Shown here: positions 18,604 to 29,654 of the stretch, one piece after another | Layout: each line of letters starts with the position of its first letter | How positions within the stretch are numbered: position 1 is the stretch's first letter | DNA from: Prosthecodimorpha hirschii | GTDB lineage: Bacteria; Pseudomonadota; Alphaproteobacteria; Rhizobiales; Ancalomicrobiaceae | Direction: 5' to 3' | NCBI RefSeq assembly: GCF_001305515.1 | Contig: NZ_LJYW01000001.1 | Location: 2,556,816 to 2,620,815, forward strand | Length of the DNA: 64,000 nucleotides | The notes under the pieces: model-generated | The model's database searches: none | What the model was told of the DNA's origin: nothing | What the model saw: the letters and a program-made list of their open reading frames with translations, nothing else | Program-made: the position numbers and the translations under genes

Positions 18604-19850
18604 ACCCGCTGCCGATGGTGCTCGCCGACCTGCGCGCCCTGCGGTTCGGCGGCGTCGTGGCGGTGCTGCTGGTCGGGCTGGCGGTCGCCATCGGGATCGC
18701 GGTCGGCGCCCAGGAACGCGCCCTGCGCAAGGCCTCGGCACGCGCGGCGGACGACTTTCCCCTGCTCGTCGGCGCCCCCGGCAGCCCAACGCAGATGGTT
18801 CTGACCGGCGTCTACCTGCAGGCCGAGGCCCTGCCGCTGATCGACGGCGCCGTGATGGCCCGGCTCGCGGCCGATCCCCGTGTCGCCGGCGCGGCCCCGC
18901 TCGCCTATGGGGACATCGTCTCCGGCTATCCGGTGGTCGGCACCAGCGCCGCCTTCGCCACCCGGTTCGGCCGGATCGCGCCGACGGAAGGCCGCGTCTT
19001 CGCCGCCGCCGGCGAGGCGGTCGTCGGCGCCGACGTGCGCTTCGGCCTCGGCAGCAGCCTGACGCCGGCCCATGCCACGGCGGGCCACAATCACGTTCCC
19101 GGCGAGAGCGACGCCGAGGAGGCCAGCCATCGCCACGAGGCGGTCCGGCTGACCGTGGTCGGACGGCTGCCCCGCCTTGGCTCGCCCTGGGATCGCGCCA
19201 TCCTGGTGCCGGTCGAGACGGTCTGGGCGACCCACGGCCTCGGCGACGGCCATGCCGCCGCCGCGGACGGCACGAAGGCGGCACGGATCGGCCCGCCCTG
19301 GGATGCCGCTGCGGTGCCGGGCGTGCCGATCGTGGTGGTCAAGCCGAAGGCGGTGTTCGATGCCTACCGGCTGCGCAGCGAATATCGGCAGGGCGGCACC
19401 ATGGCGGTGTTCCCGGCCGAGGTGCTGGTCTCGCTCTACGGCACGGTCGGAGACCTACGCGACATCCTGGTCCTGGTCGCCGCGCTCGACGATGCGGTCG
19501 TGTTTCTCGCCATCCTGCTCCTGACCGTCACCCTGGTCGGGGCGCGCCGGCGGCGCTATGCGGTGCTGCGCGCGCTGGGCGCCGGGCGGGTCTATGTGGC
19601 CGCGGTGGTCTGGCTCGGCGCGGCGGCGCTGACCACGGCCGGCTCGCTGCTCGGCCTGGGGCTCGGCTGGTTCGCCGCGACGGCGCTCTCCTGGGCGATC
19701 GCCGCGCGCACCGGGCTCGCCCTGTCGGCGACGATCGGCGCCGGCGAAATCGGCTTCGCGGCCGCCATGGCCGGGCTCGGCAGCCTGTTCGCGATCCTGC
19801 CCGCCCTGGCGGCGACCCGCCAGCCGGTGGTCGAGGCCTTGCGCTCCTGA
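18600..19850 (+). CDS. FtsX-type ABC permease with His-rich periplasmic loop
   Basis: 416 aa. One N-terminal membrane segment (about 12-33), a ~240-residue periplasmic domain, then three C-terminal segments (FtsX domain: DAVVFLAILLLTVTLVGARR onward). This is the LolC/MacB topology. The periplasmic domain holds an acidic/His-rich loop, GHNHVPGESDAEEASHRHEA, which looks like a metal-chelating segment and is unusual for LolC-type permeases. The GTG start at 18600 overlaps the ATPase stop (GTGA). It forms a three-gene operon with the CxxC protein and ATPase; a zinc- or other metal-related role is inferred from the loop. Confidence 0.85.
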   Translation: MNPLPMVLADLRALRFGGVVAVLLVGLAVAIGIAVGAQERALRKASARAADDFPLLVGAPGSPTQMVLTGVYLQAEALPLIDGAVMARLAADPRVAGAAPLAYGDIVSGYPVVGTSAAFATRFGRIAPTEGRVFAAAGEAVVGADVRFGLGSSLTPAHATAGHNHVPGESDAEEASHRHEAVRLTVVGRLPRLGSPWDRAILVPVETVWATHGLGDGHAAAADGTKAARIGPPWDAAAVPGVPIVVVKPKAVFDAYRLRSEYRQGGTMAVFPAEVLVSLYGTVGDLRDILVLVAALDDAVVFLAILLLTVTLVGARRRRYAVLRALGAGRVYVAAVVWLGAAALTTAGSLLGLGLGWFAATALSWAIAARTGLALSATIGAGEIGFAAAMAGLGSLFAILPALAATRQPVVEALRS

Positions 19851-19863
19851 CCCCGGGGCCGGT

Positions 19864-20952
19864 TCAGAGGCCGAGGCGCAGGCGCGACGACGTCTGAACG
19901 CGCGGCGCCTCCTCGGGCGGCGGCGGTTCGGACGGCGGGCCGGACCGGCCTGCAATGCCGCCGGAACTATCCGTCGGTCCGTTGGACCGATCCGTCGGCC
20001 CCGTGGCGCCGATCTGGCGCAGGGCGTCGGCCAGCGCCTGCGGCAGGGCGAGCAGGAGGGCCGCTGCCGTCTCGGCATCGAGCATGCCCTCGTCGAACTG
20101 CTTCTTGAGCCAGGCGGCCGTCTTGTCGTCATGGGCCTCGGCGCGCAGCAGACGCAATGCCTCGATCAGAGCCAAGCGGAATTCGTGACCCTCGCGTTTC
20201 ATCTCCGCCAGGGCCGCGCGGATCATGTCGAGGATGTTGTTCAGGGACTCGACCGCCTCGTCGAGCCGGTCGCGCTGCCGGAGCAGGGCCGCCCGGCTCT
20301 TGCGCAGCTCCTCCTGGCTGTCGAAGAGATCGGCCTCGATGATCGCGGCGGTCGCGATATGGGCGCTGATGTCGAGGTCGAGATGCCCGATCTCGCCTTC
20401 GAGCCGGGCGATCTGCCCGGTCAGGGCCTGGCGTTCGTCGGCGAGCCGGCGCTCGGCCTCCGGGCCGCCCCGTTCGATGGTCGTCAGCACGGCGGCGAGA
20501 TTGCGCCGGGCCGCGACGAGATCGCCGCCGAGCATCTCGCGCTCGGCGGTCAGGCGATCGATCCGGGCGCGGCATTCGACGAGCGCGGCCTCGTGCCGGC
20601 CGATGGTCTGCAGCAGTTCCGCGGTGCGCGCCTCGAGGCTGTCGATGCGCCGCTTGAGGGCGAGGCCCTGCTCGAAGGGCGTGACGGGTTCGCCCTCGGC
20701 CGAGGGACCGCAGGTCTCGTCGAGCTGGGCCAGCAGCCGGTTCAGACGGCCGGACGCCGGGCCGTAGCCGGAGACCGGGCCGCCGTCGAGATCGCCGGGC
20801 TGCAGCGGGCTCGGCCGTTCCACGGCCAGATCCGGCATCTCGGTCCCCTCGGGCGGGGTCGGCGCGACCTGCGGCGGCGACGGCGAAACGGATGGGAAAC
20901 CCGCGATCAGGTCCCCGATCGGTATGCCCCGGTTCGATCCGATCTCCGCCAT
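19864..20952 (-). CDS. Coiled-coil protein of unknown function
   Basis: 362 aa, no signal peptide or membrane segment. Residues ~1-90 are Pro-rich and probably disordered. Residues ~90-270 are strongly helical with long runs of charged heptads (LKRRIDSLEARTAELLQTIG..., ARLEGEIGHLDLDISAHI...), a classic coiled coil. A compact helical region (about 270-325) follows, then a Pro-rich tail. It does not match a family I know. ATG 20952 gives MAEIGSNRGI; a longer frame to 21096 would overlap the ABC ATPase gene. It converges on the FtsX operon, with 13 bp between stop codons. Confidence 0.6.
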   Translation of the reverse strand: MAEIGSNRGIPIGDLIAGFPSVSPSPPQVAPTPPEGTEMPDLAVERPSPLQPGDLDGGPVSGYGPASGRLNRLLAQLDETCGPSAEGEPVTPFEQGLALKRRIDSLEARTAELLQTIGRHEAALVECRARIDRLTAEREMLGGDLVAARRNLAAVLTTIERGGPEAERRLADERQALTGQIARLEGEIGHLDLDISAHIATAAIIEADLFDSQEELRKSRAALLRQRDRLDEAVESLNNILDMIRAALAEMKREGHEFRLALIEALRLLRAEAHDDKTAAWLKKQFDEGMLDAETAAALLLALPQALADALRQIGATGPTDRSNGPTDSSGGIAGRSGPPSEPPPPEEAPRVQTSSRLRLGL

Positions 20953-21010
20953 CTCGTGCGTCCCCAGCCGCGTCCGACCGCAGGAGAGCATGGCGGCGGG
21001 CCGGCGGATG

Positions 21011-21799
21011 TCACGAACGTGACGGCGCCGGCGTGCCGGGCAGAAAGGCGGTCGGTTCGCTCGCCCCGCCGCCGACGATCTCGACCGGCGCGCCATAGAG
21101 CGCTTCGAGGCTCGCGCGGGTCAGCACGCGATCGACCGGCCCGGCCCCGACCTCGCGCCCGGCGCGGATCAGCACGGCCCGGTCGGCGAAGCGGCGGGCC
21201 TGGTTCGGATCGTGGGTGGTGAACAGGACGCCGAGGCCGGCGGCGCCCAGCGCGCGGATCTCGGCCATGACCCGGCCCTGATTGCCGAAATCGAGGCTCG
21301 CGGTCGGCTCGTCGAGCACGACGAGGCGCGGCTCCTGGGCGAGCGCGCGGGCGATCATGGCGAGTTGCCGCTCGCCGCCGGAAATCTCGGTGACCGGCCG
21401 CGCCGCCAGGGCACCGAGGCCGAGCCGGTCGAGCGCCGCGCCGGCGGCCGCCCGGTCGCGCCGCGAGGGGGCCGCGAACAGGCCCTGATGGGCAGTGCGC
21501 CCCATCAGGACGGCGTCCAGCACCGAGAAGGCGAAGCTGCCGCCGTGGGCCTGCGGGACATAGCCGATCGCCCGGGCGCGCTCGCGCGGCGCCAGGCGCT
21601 CGATGGCCGTGCCGTCGAGGGTGATGCCGCCGGCGATCGGCGGCAGGAGACCGATCAGCGTCTTCAGGAGCGTGGTCTTGCCGCCGCCATTGGGCCCGAG
21701 CAGCGCGACCACCTCGCCGGGCCGCAGCGCCAGCGACAGGCCGGTGCCGACCGGCCGGCCGCGATAGCCGAAGCTGAGCTCCTCGGCCGCCAGCATCAC
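21011..21799 (-). CDS. FecE/BtuD-type ABC importer ATPase
   Basis: 262 aa. Walker A GPNGGGKTT, Q-loop around YVPQAHGG, signature ISGGERQLAMIARAL, Walker B LVVLDEP, H-loop TTHDPNQA. It belongs to the type II importer class that takes siderophores, haem, B12 or oxyanions. Its ATG overlaps the permease stop (ATGA at 21796-21799). It is the third gene of a binding protein-permease-ATPase operon. Confidence 0.92.
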   Translation of the reverse strand: MMLAAEELSFGYRGRPVGTGLSLALRPGEVVALLGPNGGGKTTLLKTLIGLLPPIAGGITLDGTAIERLAPRERARAIGYVPQAHGGSFAFSVLDAVLMGRTAHQGLFAAPSRRDRAAAGAALDRLGLGALAARPVTEISGGERQLAMIARALAQEPRLVVLDEPTASLDFGNQGRVMAEIRALGAAGLGVLFTTHDPNQARRFADRAVLIRAGREVGAGPVDRVLTRASLEALYGAPVEIVGGGASEPTAFLPGTPAPSRS

Positions 21800-22818
21800 G
21801 ACCAGCTCCGGTGCGCGCCGGCGAGCAGCCAGATGAAGACCGGCGTGCCGATCACCGCCGTCAGGATGCCGAGCGGGATCTCCACGCTCGCCGCCGACCG
21901 CGCGACGGTGTCGACCAGGAGCAGGTAGCCGGCGCCGAGCAGGGCGGCGACCGGAACCAGACGGCCGAAATCCGGGCCGACTAGAAACCGCGCGACATGC
22001 GGCACGACGAGGCCGACCCAGCCGATCACGCCGGCCGCCGCCACGGCCGCGCTGGTCACCAGCGTCGCCGCCACGATGACGGCGAGCCGCAGCGGCCCGG
22101 TCGGCAGGCCGAGGGCGCGCGCCTCCTCGTCGGGCAGCGACAGCACGTTCATGCGGTGGCGCAGCAGCACGAGCGCAAGCGTGCCGGCACCGACCGGGAT
22201 GCCGAGCGCGGCGAGATCGAGCCGGTGCGCGGCGGCGAGGCTGCCGAGCAGCCAGAAGGTCATGGCCGGAAGCTGGTCGTAGGGATCGGCGAGATATTTC
22301 ATCAGCCCGACGCCGGCACCGAGCAGCGAGCCGATCACCACCCCGGTCAGGATCAGCACCAGCATCGGATCGTGCCGGCCGAGCCGGCTGCCGATGGCAT
22401 AGACCGCCGCGACCGCCGCCAGGCCGCCCGTGAAGGCCGCCGCCTGGATGCCGATCACGCCGAGATTGGCATAGATGCCGACGACCGCCCCGAGCGCCGC
22501 GCCCGAGGAGGCGCCGAGCAGGTCCGGCGAGACCAGCGGATTGCGGAACAGGCCCTGAAAGGCGGTGCCGGCGACCGAGAGCGCCGCCCCGATCAGCACC
22601 GCCGCCAGGATGCGCGGGCCGCGGATGGCGAGCACGACCGTCTCGACCGTCGGGGCGACATCCGCCGTGCCGCCGGTCAGGCGCGCGACGATCACGCGCA
22701 GCGCCTCGCCGAGCCCGACCGGCAGGCGCCCGATGCCGAAGGCCGCGACCAGCGCGGCGACGAGCAGCAGGAGCGCGATCCAGAAGCCCGCCCGCGCGGA
22801 AAGGCCCGAACCCGTCAC
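21796..22818 (-). CDS. FecCD-family ABC permease
   Basis: 340 aa, about 10 membrane segments. Family motifs GPRILAAVLIGAALSVAGTAFQGLFRNPL and GxIGWVGLVVPHVAR (seen as GVIGWVGLVVPHVARFLVG) are intact. This is a BtuC/FhuB-like type II importer channel. The GTG start at 22818 overlaps the binding-protein stop (GTGA). Haemophilus MolB, a molybdate channel, belongs to this same family, which matters because of the neighbouring regulator. Confidence 0.92.
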   Translation of the reverse strand: MTGSGLSARAGFWIALLLLVAALVAAFGIGRLPVGLGEALRVIVARLTGGTADVAPTVETVVLAIRGPRILAAVLIGAALSVAGTAFQGLFRNPLVSPDLLGASSGAALGAVVGIYANLGVIGIQAAAFTGGLAAVAAVYAIGSRLGRHDPMLVLILTGVVIGSLLGAGVGLMKYLADPYDQLPAMTFWLLGSLAAAHRLDLAALGIPVGAGTLALVLLRHRMNVLSLPDEEARALGLPTGPLRLAVIVAATLVTSAAVAAAGVIGWVGLVVPHVARFLVGPDFGRLVPVAALLGAGYLLLVDTVARSAASVEIPLGILTAVIGTPVFIWLLAGAHRSWS

Positions 22819-23876
22819 GTCCGGCCCGCCAGGATCCGGTCGAGCTGCGCCTCGCTCGGCGTGACGCCGTAGAAGAGCGCGTGGAAGTCCCGCGCCCGGT
22901 CCCGGATCGGCTCGGGAAACTGCTGCGGATAGAGGATGCCGGCGAGCCAGGGCAGGCCGATCAGCCGGTTGACCGAGGGCGGAAAGTCGACCCAGCCGAA
23001 GGGCAGCTTCGGCGACAGATGGATGCGCCGGTCGCGCACCGCCTGGATGCCGCGCCAGGCCGGGTCGGTGGCGACCGTGGCGGCGAAATCCCGGTCGATG
23101 GTGACGATCACCTCCGGGTCCCAGGCCAGGACCTGCTCGATCGAGACGGTGGCGAGCCCGCCGCGCGTGCCGCCGGCGACGTTGACGGCACCGAGAAATT
23201 CGATCGTCTCCACATTGATCGAGCCGCCGAGCCCGGTCTCGAGCCCGGCCGGGCCGCGCGCATAATAGACCCGCGGCCGACGCTCGCGCGGGATCGGGGC
23301 GATCCGGCCGAGCATTTCCGCCATGGTCGCCTCGGCGTAGCGGGCGAGCGTCTCGCCGCGCGCGGCGGCCCCCATCACGCCGCCGAGCAGACGGAAGGCG
23401 GCCGGCAGGGCCTCGAAGCGGCCGTCGATCAGCGCATAGGGGATGCCGGTCTGCTCCTGCACCCGGTCGGCCAGCGCGACATAGGTCGGCGTCACGGCGC
23501 CCATGTCGACGATCAGGTCGGGCTTCAGTTCGATGAGGCGCTCCAGATTGGTGGTGTTGCCGCGTCCGGTCAGGCGCCCGAGTTCCGGCCGGTCGCCGAT
23601 GCCGGGGAGCAGGAATTCGCGCTCCTCCGGCCGGTTCGCCCGCGGCCAGCCGATGAGCGCCTCGGGCGCCAACGCATAGGTCAGGATCGCGGCCGGCGGG
23701 CCGGCGGGAAAGATCCGCGTCGCGGTCGCAGGCTGTCGCACCGACCGGCCGGCCGAATCCCGGAAGGTCTCGCCGGCCAAGGCCGGCGACGAGAGGGAAA
23801 GCCCCGGCATCGGCCCGAACGGACCGGCGACCGCCGCGAGGAACCCGGCCGTGAATCGGCGACGGTCGGTCCGCAT
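22815..23876 (-). CDS. Periplasmic binding protein of FecCD importer (TroA/FecB-like)
   Basis: 353 aa. The N-terminus MRTDRRRFTAGFLAAVAG carries a twin-arginine-like RRRF motif and a hydrophobic stretch ending ALA, so Tat or Sec export is plausible. It has the helical-backbone binding fold: IFPAGPPAAILTYALAPEALIGWP, LERLIELKPDLIVDMGAV and LAWDPEVIVTIDRDF. The substrate could be an iron complex or an oxyanion. Start ATG 23876 is preceded by GGAAAGG. It is first in the minus-strand operon and divergent (75-bp gap) from the regulator at 23952. Confidence 0.88.
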   Translation of the reverse strand: MRTDRRRFTAGFLAAVAGPFGPMPGLSLSSPALAGETFRDSAGRSVRQPATATRIFPAGPPAAILTYALAPEALIGWPRANRPEEREFLLPGIGDRPELGRLTGRGNTTNLERLIELKPDLIVDMGAVTPTYVALADRVQEQTGIPYALIDGRFEALPAAFRLLGGVMGAAARGETLARYAEATMAEMLGRIAPIPRERRPRVYYARGPAGLETGLGGSINVETIEFLGAVNVAGGTRGGLATVSIEQVLAWDPEVIVTIDRDFAATVATDPAWRGIQAVRDRRIHLSPKLPFGWVDFPPSVNRLIGLPWLAGILYPQQFPEPIRDRARDFHALFYGVTPSEAQLDRILAGRT

Positions 23877-23951
23877 GATGCCCTTTCCTCGTCCCTTCGA
23901 TCCATGCCAGGATCTCGCCTCGCAACCCGCAAAGTCAACCGACGGAACGAC

Positions 23952-24848
23952 ATGGACGGTTCTCGCCAGCCGGAACTGCTGACCACCGCCGAGGCGGCCG
24001 ACTATCTCCGGCTCAAGGAACGCAAGATCTACGAACTGGTCGCCGAGGGCGCCGTGCCGTGCACCAAGGTCACGGGCAAGTGGCTGTTTCCGCGCGCCGA
24101 GCTCGACCGCTGGGTCGCCGCTGGGCTGCATCGCCCCGCCGGCATGGCGCGCGCCGAGCCGCCGCCGATCCTCGGCGGCAGCCACGATCCGCTGATCGAA
24201 TGGGCGGTGCGCGAGTCCGGCGCCGGTCTCGCCGGCCTGGCCGAGGGCAGCGAGGCCGGCCTGGCACGCTTCGCCCGCGGCGAGGTGCTGGCCGCCGCGA
24301 TCCATCTCCATGCCGCCGGCACCACGGACGCCAACGCGGCCACCATGGCGGCGGACCCGGCCCATGCCGATTCGGTGCTGGTCGGGCTGGTCCGGCGCGA
24401 ACAGGGCCTGCTGGTCGCCCCCGGCAATCCGCTCGGCCTCGCCGACCTGTCCGGCGTCGTGGCGCGGAAGGCCGGCATGGCGCTGCGCCAGCCCGGCGCG
24501 GGTGCGACGCTCCTGCTCCTGAAGCTGCTCGCCGCGGCCGGCCACGGTTTCGACGATCTGACGGTGGCCGGACCGCCCTGCCCGACCGGTCCGGATCTGG
24601 CCGCCGCCGTCCGATCCGGCCGGGCCGATTGCGGCATCGCCACCCGCGCGGTGGCGGTCCTGGCCGGGCTCGACTTCGTGCCGCTGACCTTCGAGGATTT
24701 CGACCTCGTCGTCCGCCAGCGCGACTATTTCCGGCCGCCGGTCCAGGCCCTGCTCGGCGTCCTGGCGGGCGACCGCTTCCGCGCCCGCGCCGCCGAGATG
24801 AGCGGCTACGACACCGCCGTCACCGGGACGATCCGCTGGGCGCCGTGA
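23952..24848 (+). CDS. HTH regulator with periplasmic-binding-protein-like domain
   Basis: 298 aa. The N-terminal excisionase-type winged helix (residues ~8-55) has LLTTAEAADYLRLKERKIYEL and WLFPRAELDRWVAAG. The C-terminal ~210 residues match the PBP_like (PF12727-type) domain: the strand EQGLLVAPGNPLGL, then GVVARKAGMALRQPGAGATLLL and FDLVVRQRDYFRPPVQAL. Such regulators read out small anions or metabolites, and several sit beside molybdate or tungstate uptake genes. Its divergent position 75 bp from the FecCD operon suggests it controls that operon. Confidence 0.88.
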   Translation: MDGSRQPELLTTAEAADYLRLKERKIYELVAEGAVPCTKVTGKWLFPRAELDRWVAAGLHRPAGMARAEPPPILGGSHDPLIEWAVRESGAGLAGLAEGSEAGLARFARGEVLAAAIHLHAAGTTDANAATMAADPAHADSVLVGLVRREQGLLVAPGNPLGLADLSGVVARKAGMALRQPGAGATLLLLKLLAAAGHGFDDLTVAGPPCPTGPDLAAAVRSGRADCGIATRAVAVLAGLDFVPLTFEDFDLVVRQRDYFRPPVQALLGVLAGDRFRARAAEMSGYDTAVTGTIRWAP

Positions 24849-24869
24849 GCCCCTGCCGCCGCCGCGCGG

Positions 24870-25442
24870 TCAACGGACGTAGCGGGCGGCCTCGTCGACC
24901 AGGCGGGTCAGCATGGTGCGCATGGTGTTGGTCATGGCCTCGTCCTTGAAGCCGCCATGCTCCGCGAAGGCATCGCCGGCGCGCATCACCACGGTCATTT
25001 CGGGGATCACCGTGGCGCCGAGGCCGAGACCCAGCGTCTGGCGCAGTTGGAGCAGGCCGCGATAGCCGCCGAGATTGCCGCCCGACGCCGCACCGATCGC
25101 GTAGGCGCGTCCCTTCCAGGGCGACGGCTGGGTCTTGATCCGGCTGACCCAGTCGATCGTGTTCTTGAGGAGCCCGGTCATGCCGGCATTGTATTCTGGC
25201 GAGGCGATGAACACGCCCTGATGCTCGGTGATCAGCCGATGCAGCGCCTTGGCGGTCTCCGGCTGACCGGAGGCGGCTTCGAGATCGCCGTCATAGAGCG
25301 GCATCGGATAGTCGGCGAGCGAGATCTGGGTCACCGGCACATCCATCATGGCCAGTTCCTTGACCACGATGCCGGCCAGCCGGGTGTTGATCGAGCCGGC
25401 ACGATGCGAGCCGGCGAAAACGAGAATGCGGGGATTGGCCAT
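24870..25442 (-). CDS. NADPH-dependent FMN reductase family protein
   Basis: 190 aa flavodoxin-like fold. Phosphate-binding loop ILVFAGSHRAGSINTRLA, then the PEYNAGM motif (SPEYNAGMTGLLKNTIDW) that contacts flavin in ArsH/ChrR/YieF-type reductases, and AASGGNLGGYRGLLQLRQTL. It is likely a quinone, chromate or azo reductase-type enzyme in the cytosol. The ATG at 25442 is preceded by GGAGG. It converges on the regulator gene at 24848. Confidence 0.92.
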   Translation of the reverse strand: MANPRILVFAGSHRAGSINTRLAGIVVKELAMMDVPVTQISLADYPMPLYDGDLEAASGQPETAKALHRLITEHQGVFIASPEYNAGMTGLLKNTIDWVSRIKTQPSPWKGRAYAIGAASGGNLGGYRGLLQLRQTLGLGLGATVIPEMTVVMRAGDAFAEHGGFKDEAMTNTMRTMLTRLVDEAARYVR

Positions 25443-25612
25443 CCGAACCTCCTGTATGCCCTCACCATATGGGGCAAGCGGCCGGGCCGGGAAGCCGCAT
25501 CGCAGGGCCGCAGCGCTGCCGCGCCGGGCCCGGCCGGCCGTCAGGCTGGCGGGACGGGCGACGCGGCGGTGGATGCAGCTGGTCAGGCCCGGTCACGAGA
25601 CCGCAAGGCCGC

Positions 25613-26221
25613 TCAGGCCGGCCGGCGGTAGACCCAGACGCGCGCGGGGGGCAGGTTCATGACCACCCAGTTGGTCCGCTCGATGACGAAATTCCCCGCG
25701 CCCGGCGGCACCGGCGGCACCAGGGCGTAGGAGAACTGGATGAAGGGAGCGCCGGGCGCGAGCAGCGACAGGCAGTCGTCGAGCAGTTTCAGACGCTGCG
25801 GCAAGGGCCGGGTGAACAGCGGCAGGCTCGAGACGACCGCCGAGAGCGGCGTCTCGGCCAGTCCCTCCACGGCCTGGCGCATCTGATAGGCGTCGCCGTG
25901 GATGAACTGGATGCCGGGGAAGCGGTTGCGCAGCAGCTTGCAGAATTCGCCGTCATACTCGATCGAGACGATGCGATCCGGGGTCACGCCGCGTTCGACC
26001 AGGGCCTTGGTGACCACCCCGGTCCCAGGCCCGAGTTCGACCACGGATCCGGCCAGGGCGGGATCGACGAAACGGGCCATCGCCTTCGCCAGCGCGGGAC
26101 CCGACGGGGCGACGGCACCGACCTGAAGCGGCTTGTCGAGCCAACTCTTCAGGAAGCGAACCTCATCCAACACCTTGTGCCGGATCCCGTCCGGGAGGGC
26201 TCGCTTGTTCGGCTGTCCCAT
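25613..26221 (-). CDS. pmtA: Class I SAM methyltransferase, PmtA-like phospholipid N-methyltransferase
   Basis: 202 aa. SAM-binding motif I is VVELGPGTGVVTKALVERG, followed by the acidic IVSIEYDGEF and FIHGDAYQM. Upstream, FLKSWLDKPLQVGAVAPSGPALAKAMA matches the N-terminal region of the Rhodobacter/rhizobial phosphatidylethanolamine N-methyltransferase and related rRNA-dimethylase-like enzymes. It probably converts phosphatidylethanolamine towards phosphatidylcholine at the inner membrane. Start ATG 26221 has GGAG eight bases upstream. Substrate assignment is by resemblance only. Confidence 0.72.
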   Translation of the reverse strand: MGQPNKRALPDGIRHKVLDEVRFLKSWLDKPLQVGAVAPSGPALAKAMARFVDPALAGSVVELGPGTGVVTKALVERGVTPDRIVSIEYDGEFCKLLRNRFPGIQFIHGDAYQMRQAVEGLAETPLSAVVSSLPLFTRPLPQRLKLLDDCLSLLAPGAPFIQFSYALVPPVPPGAGNFVIERTNWVVMNLPPARVWVYRRPA

Positions 26222-26341
26222 GAGGACTCCTGATCGGTCTCCCGGGGCGGGAACCGTGATGACGTTACCGTCCGACACTATAGGCGAAATTCCAGAACGG
26301 CCAGATGCGGAATGCCGCAATGCGAAATGACCTGCCCTGCT

Positions 26342-27481
26342 TCAGCCGCCGAGATTGTCGAAAAAATCCTTCACTTTTGCGAAGAAGCCGGCCGATTCGG
26401 GATGGGTGTCGCCCGAGGAGGCGCGCTCGAACTCCTCCAGCAGTTCGCGCTGGCGGCGGTTGAGGTTACGCGGGGTTTCGACGATCACCTGGATATACAT
26501 GTCGCCCTGCTGGGCCGAGCGCATCACCGGCATGCCCTTGCCGCGCAGCCGGAACTGCTTGCCGGTCTGGGTTCCGTCCGGAACCTTGACCTTGGTCTTC
26601 TCGCCGCTGAGCGTCGGCACGTCGAACTGGCCGCCGAGGGCCGCCGTGGTCATGGAGACCGGCACCCGGCAGAAGATGTCGGCGCCGTCGCGCTGGAAGA
26701 AGGCATGCGGCTTGATGCCGATGAAGATGTAGAGATCGCCCGCCGGGCCGCCGCGCGCGCCCGCCTCGCCCTCGCCGGAGAGGCGGATGCGGGTGCCGTC
26801 CTCGATGCCGGCCGGGATGCTGACCGTCAGGGTCTTTTCGGTGGTGGTCCGGCCCGTACCGCCGCACTTCGCGCAGGCTTCCGCGATCACCTGGCCGCGG
26901 CCCTGGCAGGTCGGGCAGGTGCGCTCGATGGTGAAGAAGCCCTGCGCGGCCCGCACGCGGCCCTGGCCGCCGCAGGTTTTGCAGGTCTGCGGCGACGTGC
27001 CCGGCTTGGCGCCGGTGCCCGAACAGGTCTCGCAGACGATCGAGGTCGGCACGCTGATCTCGACCTGCTTGCCCTCGTAGGCCTCCTCGAGCGTGATCTC
27101 CATGTTGTAGCGCAGATCGGCGCCACGCTCCCGGCCGCCGCGGCCGCGCCGCTCGGCGCCGCCGAACTCGCCGCCGAAGAAGCTCTCGAAGATGTCCGAC
27201 ATGGTCTGGGCGAAATCGCCGTTGAAGCCCGGCCCGCCGGGTCCGCCGCCGCCATTCTCGAAGGCGGCATGGCCGAAGCGGTCGTAGGCGGCCCGCTTCT
27301 GGCCGTCCTTGAGCACGTCGTAGGCTTCGTTGATTTCCTTGAACTTGGCCTCCGCCTCGGCATTCCCCGGATTGCGGTCCGGGTGAAACTGCATGGCGAG
27401 CTTGCGGAAGGCGCTCTTCAGGTCCTTCTCGTCGGCCGTCTTCGAGACCCCGAGGACCTCGTAATAGTCACGCTTGGACAT
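26342..27481 (-). CDS. dnaJ: Chaperone DnaJ
   Basis: 379 aa type I Hsp40. The J-domain (1-70) has the HPD triad in [11 protein letters not shown]; a Gly/Phe-rich linker with [12 protein letters not shown] follows. Next are four zinc-binding CxxCxGxG repeats ([32 protein letters not shown]; about 145-215) and the C-terminal substrate-binding domains. It stimulates DnaK ATPase and delivers unfolded clients. ATG 27481 gives the standard [11 protein letters not shown] start. It lies 262 bp downstream of dnaK on the same strand. Confidence 0.97.
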   Translation of the reverse strand: MSKRDYYEVLGVSKTADEKDLKSAFRKLAMQFHPDRNPGNAEAEAKFKEINEAYDVLKDGQKRAAYDRFGHAAFENGGGGPGGPGFNGDFAQTMSDIFESFFGGEFGGAERRGRGGRERGADLRYNMEITLEEAYEGKQVEISVPTSIVCETCSGTGAKPGTSPQTCKTCGGQGRVRAAQGFFTIERTCPTCQGRGQVIAEACAKCGGTGRTTTEKTLTVSIPAGIEDGTRIRLSGEGEAGARGGPAGDLYIFIGIKPHAFFQRDGADIFCRVPVSMTTAALGGQFDVPTLSGEKTKVKVPDGTQTGKQFRLRGKGMPVMRSAQQGDMYIQVIVETPRNLNRRQRELLEEFERASSGDTHPESAGFFAKVKDFFDNLGG

Positions 27482-27676
27482 GGTCGGCATCACTTCCCCA
27501 GCGGGACGTCGTCACGCAAAGCCGCCCCATCCGACCGGCCATCCCGCTCCCGCCGCAGCGCCAGTCCCCAAGCCGTCTTGCGCGGCCGGCCGGACCATCG
27601 GACGGGCACAAGCCAGTCCTGGCAACGGAAGACGAAATGAAGGCGGCCGAAAGATTTCGGCGGCTCGTCTCATGCG

Positions 27677-27714
27677 AGACTGCCCGACGCGGATTTCACC
27701 ACGCCGGGCAGTCT
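27677..27714 (-). repeat. Inverted repeat between dnaK and dnaJ
   Basis: AGACTGCCCG (27677-27686) and CGGGCAGTCT (27705-27714) form a perfect 10-bp stem with an 18-base loop, 30 bp after the dnaK stop. No T-tract follows on the minus strand. It may be an attenuating or RNA-stabilising hairpin that makes dnaK mRNA more abundant than dnaJ mRNA, rather than a full terminator. Confidence 0.5.
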
Positions 27715-27743
27715 TCAGTCTTTGAACGGACTTCGGGCCCGGA

Positions 27744-29654
<1,911 letters not shown>

